Source: Candidatus Eisenbacteria bacterium (GTDB taxonomy: Bacteria > Orphanbacterota > Orphanbacteria > Orphanbacterales > Orphanbacteraceae). Taken from it: DNA of 64,000 nucleotides. This document shows positions 33,961-41,301 of the stretch, one piece after another. A program made the position numbers and the translations under genes. Position 1 is the first letter of the stretch. Each line of letters begins with the position of its first letter. The DNA is taken from positions 120,321 to 184,320 of the forward strand of contig JAFGGD010000030.1 of NCBI GenBank assembly GCA_016930695.1, given 5' to 3'. The notes under the pieces are model-generated. The model had not been told where the DNA came from, did not search any database, and saw only the letters and a program-made list of their open reading frames with translations.

Positions 33961-35223
33961 ATGGCCCGCGGCAGAGGAAAGGACTTTCGGGGATTCCGTC
34001 TTCACATCGGGATCTTCGGCAGGAGGAACACGGGCAAGTCGAGCCTTCTGAACGCGATCACGAGGCAGAGCGTCTCCATCGTCTCCGATTTCGCCGGCAC
34101 CACCACCGACCCGGTGGAAAAGCCGATGGAGCTGCTCCCCCTCGGCCCGGTCCTCTTTATCGACACGGCCGGCCTGGACGACGAGGGGGCGCTCGGCGCG
34201 CTCCGGGTGGAGAAGACGCGCCGCGTGCTCGACCGAACCGATCTGGGTGTGATCGTCACGGACGCCGGCGCCTGGGGTCCCTTCGAAGAAAAGCTCCTCG
34301 CGGAGTTCGAGGAGTTGGGCACTCCGGTGCTGGTGGCGGCGAACAAGACGGACCTTCGCCCGGCCGACCGAGAGACGGCGGCGTCGCTGGGGCGCCGGGG
34401 GGTCCGCATGGTGGAGATCGCCGCGCCCCTCGGCGAGGGGATCGACGCCTTCCGGCAGGCGCTCCTGGAGAGCGCCCCCGAAGACTGGATCGAGAATCCG
34501 GTCATCGCCGGCGACCTGGTCGGTCCGGGCGGCCTCGCGCTCCTCGTGATTCCCGTCGACAAGGAGGCGCCCCGTGGGAGGCTGATCCTGCCGCAGGTGC
34601 AGACGATCCGGGATCTGCTCGATCACGACGCCCAGTGCGTGATCGCCAAGGACACGGACCTCCCGCGGGCTCTGGAGCGGCTCGCCGAGCCGCCCGACCT
34701 GGTGGTCACCGACTCGCAGGCCTTCCGCCGCGTCGCCGAGGCCACCCCCGAATCGATCCCCATGACCGGCTTCTCCATACTTTATTCCCGAATGAAAGGG
34801 GATCTTCCCACCCAGGTGGAAGGGGCGCTCGCGGCGGAGCGTCTCCGTCCCGGCGACCGCGTGCTCATCGCCGAGGCGTGCTCCCACCACCCCATCGAGG
34901 ACGACATCGGTCGCGTCAAGATCCCCCGATGGCTGAACGAAAGGGTGGGGGGAGCCCTCCGATACGACACCGTCCAGGGGCGCGACTTCCCAGGCGATCT
35001 CTCCCCCTACCGTCTGGTGATCCACTGCGGCGCCTGCATGTTCAATCGCCGGGCGATGCTCTCCCGCATTCTCCGCTGTCGCCTCTCCGGCGTGCCGGTC
35101 ACCAACTACGGGCTGATCATCGCCCACACGCTCGGTCTTTTCGAAAGGGCGCTCCGTCCCTTCCCCGAGGCGCTCGCCGTGCTGGAGAGGGAGCGGGGCG
35201 CCGGCGGAGCGGCGGCGTCGTGA
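33961..35223 (+). CDS. hydF: [FeFe] hydrogenase maturation GTPase HydF
   Basis: 420 residues. GTPase domain: G1 GRRNTGKSS (20-28), G3 DTAG (68-71), G4 NKTD (128-131). The cluster-binding C-terminal domain has Cys307-x-His309, then 46 residues, then Cys356-x-x-Cys359 (EACSHHPIEDD and HCGACMFNRR), the exact HydF pattern. HydF is the scaffold on which the 2Fe subcluster is built and from which it is passed to HydA. The stop overlaps hydE by GTGA. Confidence 0.96.
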   Translation: MARGRGKDFRGFRLHIGIFGRRNTGKSSLLNAITRQSVSIVSDFAGTTTDPVEKPMELLPLGPVLFIDTAGLDDEGALGALRVEKTRRVLDRTDLGVIVTDAGAWGPFEEKLLAEFEELGTPVLVAANKTDLRPADRETAASLGRRGVRMVEIAAPLGEGIDAFRQALLESAPEDWIENPVIAGDLVGPGGLALLVIPVDKEAPRGRLILPQVQTIRDLLDHDAQCVIAKDTDLPRALERLAEPPDLVVTDSQAFRRVAEATPESIPMTGFSILYSRMKGDLPTQVEGALAAERLRPGDRVLIAEACSHHPIEDDIGRVKIPRWLNERVGGALRYDTVQGRDFPGDLSPYRLVIHCGACMFNRRAMLSRILRCRLSGVPVTNYGLIIAHTLGLFERALRPFPEALAVLERERGAGGAAAS

Positions 35224-36389
35224 GCGGCGGTTCGCTCTCCCGGGTCGATCTCCTCCGATGGCTGCGGGAGGAAGACCCGATTCGTCTCGAGGAACTCTGG
35301 AGAGAAGCGGACCGCGTGCGCCGCGAGGCGGTGGGGGACGAGATTCATCTCCGGGGGCTTTTGGAGATCTCCAATCATTGCCGTCTCGACTGCCTCTACT
35401 GCGGGATCCGGGCCGGCAACGCGTCGCTCCCCCGATACCGAATGGAGGAGAAGGAAACCGTCGCCTCGGCGCGCCGCGCCGGAGAACTCGGCTACGGTAC
35501 GGTGGTGATCCAATCCGGCGACGACCCGGCGATCACCGGCCCCTCCCTCGCCCGGGCGGTGCGACGGATTAAAGAAGAGACGGCGGGGGCGGTGACGCTC
35601 TCCATCGGCGAGAGGCCGTTGGAGGATCTGGCCGCCTGGCGGCGCGCGGGCGCGGACCGCTACCTTCTCCGGTTCGAGACTTCGGATCGCTCCCTCTACG
35701 AAAGGGTCCACCCCGCGCCGCGGGGTCGCCGCTCCGACCGGATCGCCCTACTCGGCGCGCTCCGCGATCTGGGATACGAAGTCGGGAGCGGCGTGTTGAT
35801 CGGTCTCCCCGGGCAGAGCGTGGAAAGCCTCGCCGACGACCTCCTCCTCTTCCGCGAACTGGATCTGGACATGATCGGCGTGGGGCCTTTCCATCCCCAC
35901 CCCGACACACCCCTCGGCCGGGGGGAGGGGCCGGCGCCCGCCGCGGAGCCCGTCCGGAACGACCCGGTCACCGCCTGCAAAACGATCGCCCTTGCGCGTC
36001 TCCTCTGTCCCGAGGCGAACATCCCGAGCACGACCGCCCTCGCGGCACTGGGAGCGGGGGAGAGGGCCGACGCCCTCCGCCGCGGCGCGAACGTCTTCAT
36101 GCCGAACGTGACGCCGCTCCCGTACAGGCGCCTCTACTCGATCTATCCGTCCAAGGCGAAGGTTGACGAATCGGACGAGAGAATTCATTCTGAGGCGCGA
36201 AGCATCGTCCTTTCCCTGGGCCGTCGGATCGGCGCCGGCCGCGGGGACCGAATCCGAAGGAAACCGACGGAGAAGATCGATGGACCGGGATCGGCCGAAC
36301 GTACGCTACATCGAGATGGAACCGGGGCCCGTTCGCCTGGAGGATTTTTCCCCGGCGGAGAGGGAGATCCTCGACCGGATCAATCGTAA
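35220..36389 (+). CDS. hydE: [FeFe] hydrogenase maturase HydE (radical SAM)
   Basis: 389 residues from the GTG overlapping the hydF stop; the long in-frame upstream extension is rejected because it lies within hydF. The radical-SAM motif is CRLDCLYCGI (Cys54, Cys58, Cys61). HydE motifs include NASLPRYRMEEKETV, RFETSDRSLYERVHP and MPNVTPLPYRRLYSIYP. HydE acts on the HydG-made iron synthon. The protein is about 40 residues longer than usual: the last 110 bases overlap the next gene in another frame, and the tail (GTGARSPGGFFPGGEGDPRP) looks like translation of the neighbour. Confidence 0.94.
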   Translation: MSGGSLSRVDLLRWLREEDPIRLEELWREADRVRREAVGDEIHLRGLLEISNHCRLDCLYCGIRAGNASLPRYRMEEKETVASARRAGELGYGTVVIQSGDDPAITGPSLARAVRRIKEETAGAVTLSIGERPLEDLAAWRRAGADRYLLRFETSDRSLYERVHPAPRGRRSDRIALLGALRDLGYEVGSGVLIGLPGQSVESLADDLLLFRELDLDMIGVGPFHPHPDTPLGRGEGPAPAAEPVRNDPVTACKTIALARLLCPEANIPSTTALAALGAGERADALRRGANVFMPNVTPLPYRRLYSIYPSKAKVDESDERIHSEARSIVLSLGRRIGAGRGDRIRRKPTEKIDGPGSAERTLHRDGTGARSPGGFFPGGEGDPRPDQS

Positions 36390-37611
36390 GATCGCCGCCG
36401 CCGAATCGCTCGAAAGCCTGATCGATTTTCTCTTCACCTCCACGCGATCCCTCAGCCCCTGCGACAGGATCGGCGTCGCCTTTCTCGAGGAGGAGGGGGC
36501 GCGACTCTCTTCCCACGTCAACCGCGCCTCCTACGAACCTCTCCTTCTGAAAAAGGGATACACCGAGGAAATGGCCGGCGGTTCCCTGGAAGCGGTGATC
36601 CGGCGTGGGGCGATCCGGATCATCGGAGATCTGGAGCGCTACCGCGAGAAGCGCCCGGAATCCCGTTCCAGCCGGCTCCTCCTTCGGGAGGGAGTGCGCT
36701 CCAACATGACCTGCCCCCTCCGGGTGGACGACAGGATCGTGGGCGTTCTCTTTCGGAGCAGCCGCACGAGCGACGCATACGACGACCGTCAGGCGCGCCT
36801 TCACCTCGCCGTCGCCGAGCGACTCTCCCAAGCGGTGGAGAAGACCTACCGGATCGAGCAGCTCGACCGGGCGAACCGGGCTTATCTGGAGATGCTCGGT
36901 TTCGTCAGCCACGAGCTGAAAAGTCCTCTCGCCTCGATGGTGATGGACGCGGCGGTGCTCGGCGAGGGAGGTGTCGGCGACCTATCGCCGGAGCAGAAGG
37001 AAAAGATCCGACGGATGAGTTCCAAGGCGGAGTACCTCCTTTCCCTGGTGGGCGAGTATCTCGATCTCTCGCGGATCGAGGGGGGAGAGCTGCGGATGCG
37101 GCCCCTTCCGGACGTGGACGTGATCGCCGACGTGGCGGAGGCGGCCTGTGCGATCGCCGAAGCGCCTCTCCGGGAGAAGGGGATGACACTGGAGCGCCGC
37201 TACGGCGACGGCCCGGTGCGGGCCGAGTGCGACCCGAACCTGCTGAAGATCGTGGCGGTCAACCTCGTGGGGAACGCGGTCAAGTACGGCCGGGAGGGAG
37301 GCGCGGTGCGGATCACGGTGGAGCGGCCGGCGAACCGCCTCGTCTTCGCGGTGTGGAACGAAGGGCCCGGCTTCCCCGAGAAGGAGAGGCCCAAGCTATT
37401 CCGGCGTTTCTCACGGATCCGGACCCCCGAACTGATGAAGCAGAAAGGGACGGGCGTCGGGCTCTACACGTCCTGGCGCATCGTCCGGTTGCACGGCGGC
37501 CGGATCGACGCGGACTCCCTCGAGGGGGAGTGGGCGGAGTTCCGATTCGAGATTCCCCAACCCCTCCCGGCGGAACGGGAAGGCCCGGATGAAAAGGGAA
37601 AAGAGGATTAG
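36280..37611 (+). CDS. Cytoplasmic GAF-domain sensor histidine kinase in the hyd maturation operon
   Basis: 443 residues from an ATG with a ggaga site inside the hydE 3' end. There is no membrane segment. Residues 35-185 are a GAF-like sensor (LSPCDRIGVAFLEEEGARL, RSNMTCPLRVDDRIVGVLF). His211 lies in FVSHELKSPLASM. HATPase_c has NLVGNAVKYG and KGTGVGLYTSWRIV. It is a sister of the kinase at 30364. Cys61 and Cys145 in the GAF domain could allow redox sensing, but no cofactor motif is evident. Cotranscription with hydG-F-E implies a role in hydrogenase signalling. Confidence 0.9.
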   Translation: MDRDRPNVRYIEMEPGPVRLEDFSPAEREILDRINRKIAAAESLESLIDFLFTSTRSLSPCDRIGVAFLEEEGARLSSHVNRASYEPLLLKKGYTEEMAGGSLEAVIRRGAIRIIGDLERYREKRPESRSSRLLLREGVRSNMTCPLRVDDRIVGVLFRSSRTSDAYDDRQARLHLAVAERLSQAVEKTYRIEQLDRANRAYLEMLGFVSHELKSPLASMVMDAAVLGEGGVGDLSPEQKEKIRRMSSKAEYLLSLVGEYLDLSRIEGGELRMRPLPDVDVIADVAEAACAIAEAPLREKGMTLERRYGDGPVRAECDPNLLKIVAVNLVGNAVKYGREGGAVRITVERPANRLVFAVWNEGPGFPEKERPKLFRRFSRIRTPELMKQKGTGVGLYTSWRIVRLHGGRIDADSLEGEWAEFRFEIPQPLPAEREGPDEKGKED

Positions 37612-37613
37612 GT

Positions 37614-37880
37614 ATGAAGAGGAAACACCGGATCATCGGCGTTCACGTCACCGACAGGGCCAAGGACGCCATCCGCGTGCAGTCGATTCTCACGGAGCAC
37701 GGCTGCAACATCCGCACGCGGCTCGGCCTTCACGACGCGGGGGAAACCCATTGTTCGCCCGGCGGGGTGCTTCTCCTCGAGGTGGTGGGGGACGACGGGG
37801 CGTGCGACGCCCTCGCCGCGAAGCTCGCCGGCCTGGAGGGGGTGGAGGTGAAGCGGATGGAGTTCGATCACCAAGACTGA
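37614..37880 (+). CDS. TM1266-like ACT-fold protein, putative [FeFe]-hydrogenase system regulator
   Basis: An 88-residue protein starting 2 bases after the kinase stop. The pattern RIIGVHVTDRAKDAIRVQSI, then NIRTRLGLHD and GGVLLLEVVGDD, matches the TM1266 family. These small ACT/NikR-C-like domains are routinely encoded with HydE/F/G and called iron-only hydrogenase system putative regulators. No DNA-binding domain is visible. The ligand and target are unknown. It is the last gene of the maturation operon, before a terminator. Confidence 0.88.
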   Translation: MKRKHRIIGVHVTDRAKDAIRVQSILTEHGCNIRTRLGLHDAGETHCSPGGVLLLEVVGDDGACDALAAKLAGLEGVEVKRMEFDHQD

Positions 37881-37979
37881 GCGCCTCATACCGGAAGACC
37901 CCGAGAGGGCGCGCCGGCGGCGGATCCTGCGGCAGGACCAGAGCATCACCTAGGAATCGCACAGTCTGGAAAGCGTGGG

Positions 37980-38006
37980 GCTCTTCCTAGAGAAGAGCTT
38001 TTCTTT
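37980..38006 (+). terminator. Terminator of the hydG-F-E operon
   Basis: A perfect 7-base stem GCTCTTC-CTAGA-GAAGAGC followed by TTTTCTTT, 100 bases after the TM1266-like gene. Confidence 0.85.
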
Positions 38007-38091
38007 CCACGTGATTGAGACGAGGGCGATCGTTCCCCCCCCAGTCCGAGACGAAATAGGCGCCAAGAAAATGCGACAAAGGAGGGGGTGC

Positions 38092-38119
38092 TTGGTTACC
38101 CCATTCCCTATCTAACCAA
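38092..38119. promoter_or_regulatory. Inverted repeat TTGGTTA-N14-TAACCAA upstream of rex
   Basis: A perfect 7-base inverted repeat about 65 bases upstream of the rex -35 box, in an AT-rich gap. Its half-site resembles that of the palindrome at 38218 (TTGGTAAC), so the same protein may bind both. A TTTTCACAA segment near 38142-38150 resembles one half of the usual Rex operator. Confidence 0.45.
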
Positions 38120-38181
38120 TTTACAATATCATAGACATTACTTTTCACAACCCGCCTGAAGTCGATTTTTCTCTCTTTTTC

Positions 38182-38209
38182 TTGACCGCCTGACGATAAG
38201 TGGTATACT
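38182..38209 (+). promoter_or_regulatory. Sigma-70-type promoter of rex-hydCBA
   Basis: TTGACC (38182-38187) and TATACT (38204-38209) with a 16-base spacer. The predicted transcription start is near 38216, about 50 bases before the rex ATG. Confidence 0.75.
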
Positions 38210-38217
38210 TCGTTATA

Positions 38218-38236
38218 TTGGTAACGTTGTTACCTA
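38218..38236. promoter_or_regulatory. Operator-like palindrome at the rex transcription start
   Basis: TTGGTAAC-GTT-GTTACCTA: the core GGTAAC-GTT-GTTACC is perfectly palindromic with a 3-base spacer. It sits just downstream of the -10 box, an ideal repressor position. TAACGTT occurs twice in direct orientation (38222 and 38239). Rex is the obvious candidate binder, although the sequence differs from the classical TTGTGAA-N4-TTCACAA site. Confidence 0.6.
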
Positions 38237-38264
38237 CCTAACGTTTTAGGGGAGGTTTAGAAAA

Positions 38265-38909
38265 ATGAAAAGCCCCGGTATCTCCCACAAAGCGATCGGA
38301 CGTCTCTGCCTTTACAGGCGCATTCTGGAGGAGATGGACGCGGAGGGGAAATCCCGCGTCTTCTCCCACGATCTGGCCGGCCTGGCGGGGCAGACCGCGG
38401 TTCTCGTTCGAAGGGACCTGATGATCATCGGATACGCGGGAAGCCCCAACCGGGGCTACGACGTGGGCGCGCTCCGGCACGCCATCGGCGACATGCTCGA
38501 CCAGCATGAGAAGAGAAACGTGGCGTTGGTCGGCGTGGGAAACCTGGGTCGGGCCCTACTGGACTACTTCCGCGGACTCCGAGCCAATCTGGAGATCTCC
38601 GCCGCCTTCGATACGGACCCGGACAAGGTGGGTCGCGTCATCGGAGGCACGCGAACGCATCCCTTGGACGATTTGTCGCGCGTAATCGAGGAACAGTCGA
38701 TCCGCGTGGCCGTCCTCACCGTGCCGAGCGGCTCGGCCCAGGAAACGGCCGACCGCCTCGTCTCGGCGGGCGTCCGCAGCCTTCTGAATTTCACGAGGGT
38801 CCGCCTGCAAGTCCCGGTGGGGATCTACGTGGAGAACGTGGACATCAGCATGTCCTTGGAAAAGGTCGCCTATTTCGCGCGAAAGGGCGAACTCGAGAGG
38901 GGCGCATGA
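38265..38909 (+). CDS. rex: Redox-sensing transcriptional repressor Rex
   Basis: A 214-residue protein with an N-terminal winged helix (ISHKAIGRLCLYRRILEEM; RRDLMIIGYAGSPNRGYDV) and a Rossmann NAD(H) domain (VALVGVGNLG, residues 86-95). The C-terminal segment VENVDISMSLEKVAYF is typical of the family. Rex represses fermentation and hydrogenase genes when the NADH/NAD ratio is low and leaves DNA when NADH rises. It is the first gene of the hydCBA operon (ATGA overlap with hydC), so autoregulation and direct control of the hydrogenase are likely. Confidence 0.93.
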   Translation: MKSPGISHKAIGRLCLYRRILEEMDAEGKSRVFSHDLAGLAGQTAVLVRRDLMIIGYAGSPNRGYDVGALRHAIGDMLDQHEKRNVALVGVGNLGRALLDYFRGLRANLEISAAFDTDPDKVGRVIGGTRTHPLDDLSRVIEEQSIRVAVLTVPSGSAQETADRLVSAGVRSLLNFTRVRLQVPVGIYVENVDISMSLEKVAYFARKGELERGA

Positions 38910-39385
38910 ACAGCTCTTCCGCATCGTTGCGTGAGGTCCTCGACCGCCATCCCGGCGCGCGGCGGGACGCTTTGATTCCGATCCTGCAGGAAGTGCAGGA
39001 GAAGAACGGTTTCCTCTCCCGGGAGGCGGTGACGGAGATCGGCCGCCACCTCGATCTCCCGGCGAGCAAGATCTACGGGGTGGCCACCTTCTACAACCAG
39101 TTCCGTTTCGAGCCTCTCGGTCGCTGGCATGTCCAGGTCTGCCGGGGGACCGCGTGCCACGTGAAGGGATCCCTCGCCGTGCTGGAAGCGGTGAAACGGC
39201 GGTTGAAGATCGAGCCGGGCCAGACGACCCGGGACGGCCGTTTCAGCCTGGAGGTGGTCGCCTGTCTCGGCGCGTGCGGGCTGGCGCCCGTGGTGAGCAT
39301 CAACGGGGAATTTCACGGCGGCGTGACGGCCGAGTCGATCGGCAAGATCCTCGCGTCCTGCCGCGACGAGGCGGAGGGGCGATGA
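38906..39385 (+). CDS. hydC: Bifurcating [FeFe] hydrogenase gamma subunit HydC (NuoE-like)
   Basis: A 159-residue NuoE-type [2Fe-2S] thioredoxin-fold protein. All four ligands are present: CRGTAC and CLGAC. The start overlaps rex by ATGA and the stop overlaps hydB by ATGA. In trimeric HydABC hydrogenases this subunit takes part in electron transfer around the flavin subunit HydB. Confidence 0.93.
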   Translation: MNSSSASLREVLDRHPGARRDALIPILQEVQEKNGFLSREAVTEIGRHLDLPASKIYGVATFYNQFRFEPLGRWHVQVCRGTACHVKGSLAVLEAVKRRLKIEPGQTTRDGRFSLEVVACLGACGLAPVVSINGEFHGGVTAESIGKILASCRDEAEGR

Positions 39386-41286
39386 AGACGATCCAAGGAA
39401 CGCGCGGCGCCGCCCCGCTCGGCGCGGAAAAGGCGGCGCTCCTCCGGCGCGAGACGGTCACCCGGCCTGTCCTCTTCATCGGCACCGGCACCTGCGGCCT
39501 CGGCGCCGGCGCGGCGCGTACGCTGGAGGCGGCCCGTCGATACCTGGAAGAGAGGAAGATCGACGCCGAAATCGTTCAGGTCGGTTGCATCGGGCTCTGC
39601 GCCCTCGAACCGATGTTGGACGCGCAGCTCCCCGGAAGGAACCGTCTCTGTTTCGCCCGTGTGGGCGAAGAGGACGTGCAACCGATACTCGACCGGGTCT
39701 TCGGGGGGGAGCCTCCCTCGGAGAAGGCGCTCTTCCAGTTCCCCGCCGCCGGGCTCACGCCCTGGCCCGGCGTGCCCTCGATGGATGAGCACCCCTTCTT
39801 CGCCCCCCAGACCCGGCTGGTCCTGAAGAACTGCGGCCTCATCGATCCGTCCCGGCTCGACGAGTACATCGCGCGGGGAGGCTACGAAGCGCTATCCCTG
39901 GTCATCCACGAGAAAACACCGGCCGAGGTTTGCGAAGAGGTGGAGAAGAGCGGGCTCCGGGGGCGCGGCGGCGGAGGCTTCCCGACGGGGAAGAAGTGGA
40001 AATTCGCGCTCGGCGCGGCGGCGGACCGGAAATACATGATCTGCAACGCCGACGAGGGAGACCCCGGGGCGTTCATGGACCGCGCGGTGATCGAGGGGGA
40101 CCCGCACCGCCTCGTGGAGGGCCTCGCCATCGCCGCGTACGCGATCGGCGCGACCAAAGCCTATGTATACATCCGGGCCGAGTACCCCTTGGCCATTGAA
40201 CGGCTCCGCGTCGCCATCGGGCAGGCGAAGGAGAGAGGCTTCCTGGGGAAAAACATCCAGGACAGCGGATTCGACCTGGAGATCCTCATCAAGCAAGGGG
40301 CCGGCGCCTTCGTCTGCGGCGAGGAAACCGCCCTGATCCACAGCATCGAGGGGCGCCGAGGCATGCCGCGTCCGCGCCCGCCATTTCCCGCCGTGAGCGG
40401 GCTCTTCGGCAAGCCGACGATCATCAACAACGTGGAGACCCTCGCCAACGTCCCCTTCATTCTGGCCGAAGGCGCGGAAGCTTTCGCCTCCCTCGGCACG
40501 GAAACCAGCCGGGGGACCAAGGTGTTCGCCCTCTCCGGCAAGGTGCGGAACACGGGGCTGGTGGAGGTGGTGATGGGGACCTCGCTCCGCAGGGTGATCT
40601 TCGAGATCGGCGGCGGCGTCCCGAACGGTAAGGCTTTCAAAGCGGTCCAGATCGGCGGCCCCTCCGGCGGGTGCATCCCCGAGCCGCACCTGGACGTGAA
40701 GGTGGACTACGAAACCCTGAAAACGCTCGGCGCGATGATGGGTTCCGGCGGCCTCGTCGTGATGGACGAGGACAACTGCATGGTCGACGTGGCGAAGTTC
40801 TTCATGGACTTCATTCAGCGGGAGAGCTGCGGCAAGTGCATCCCCTGCCGGGAGGGGACGAGGCGGATGCTGGAGATTCTGACCGGCATCACGCGGAGCC
40901 GCAGAACGGAAAAGGAGAACGAGGGGCTGGAGCGCTTCCAGGGGGTGGTGAACCTGGAGGAACTGGCGGAGGTGATCCGGGAGACCGCTCTCTGCGGGCT
41001 CGGCCAGACGGCGCCCAATCCGGTGCTCAGCACCCTCCGCTGGTTCCGGGACGAGTACGAGGCGCACATCTACGAGCGGCGCTGCCCCGCCGGCGTCTGC
41101 ACGGAGCTTCTCACCTATAAGATCGACGCGGACAAGTGCACCGGTTGCACCGCATGCGCGCGCAAATGCCCCGTCGAGGCGATCCTGGGCGCGCCCAAGA
41201 GTCCCCACTACATCGTCGAAGAGAAATGCATCGGCTGCGGGAACTGTCTCACCGTCTGCCGCTTCGGCGCGGTTTACACGGAATAG
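39382..41286 (+). CDS. hydB: Bifurcating [FeFe] hydrogenase beta subunit HydB (NuoF-like flavoprotein)
   Basis: 634 residues. The N-terminal thioredoxin-like [2Fe-2S] domain carries Cys38, Cys69 and Cys73 (GTGTCGLGAG, VGCIGLCALE). The NuoF core has LRGRGGGGFPTGKKW, FMN motif NADEGDPGAF, and ESCGKCIPCREG with a later ALCGLGQT. The C terminus has two ferredoxin-type clusters, CTGCTACARKCP and CIGCGNCLTVCR. This is the layout of the bifurcation-site flavoprotein of HydABC enzymes, which couples NADH and ferredoxin to H2. Translationally coupled to hydC. Confidence 0.94.
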   Translation: MKTIQGTRGAAPLGAEKAALLRRETVTRPVLFIGTGTCGLGAGAARTLEAARRYLEERKIDAEIVQVGCIGLCALEPMLDAQLPGRNRLCFARVGEEDVQPILDRVFGGEPPSEKALFQFPAAGLTPWPGVPSMDEHPFFAPQTRLVLKNCGLIDPSRLDEYIARGGYEALSLVIHEKTPAEVCEEVEKSGLRGRGGGGFPTGKKWKFALGAAADRKYMICNADEGDPGAFMDRAVIEGDPHRLVEGLAIAAYAIGATKAYVYIRAEYPLAIERLRVAIGQAKERGFLGKNIQDSGFDLEILIKQGAGAFVCGEETALIHSIEGRRGMPRPRPPFPAVSGLFGKPTIINNVETLANVPFILAEGAEAFASLGTETSRGTKVFALSGKVRNTGLVEVVMGTSLRRVIFEIGGGVPNGKAFKAVQIGGPSGGCIPEPHLDVKVDYETLKTLGAMMGSGGLVVMDEDNCMVDVAKFFMDFIQRESCGKCIPCREGTRRMLEILTGITRSRRTEKENEGLERFQGVVNLEELAEVIRETALCGLGQTAPNPVLSTLRWFRDEYEAHIYERRCPAGVCTELLTYKIDADKCTGCTACARKCPVEAILGAPKSPHYIVEEKCIGCGNCLTVCRFGAVYTE

Positions 41287-41301
41287 GCGGAGGTGCCGGA
41301 T

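Noticed and set aside
37881-38264. tRNA or small RNA gene in the AT-rich gap
   Set aside because: No T-loop consensus or cloverleaf was found; the gap is explained by a terminator, inverted repeats and a promoter.
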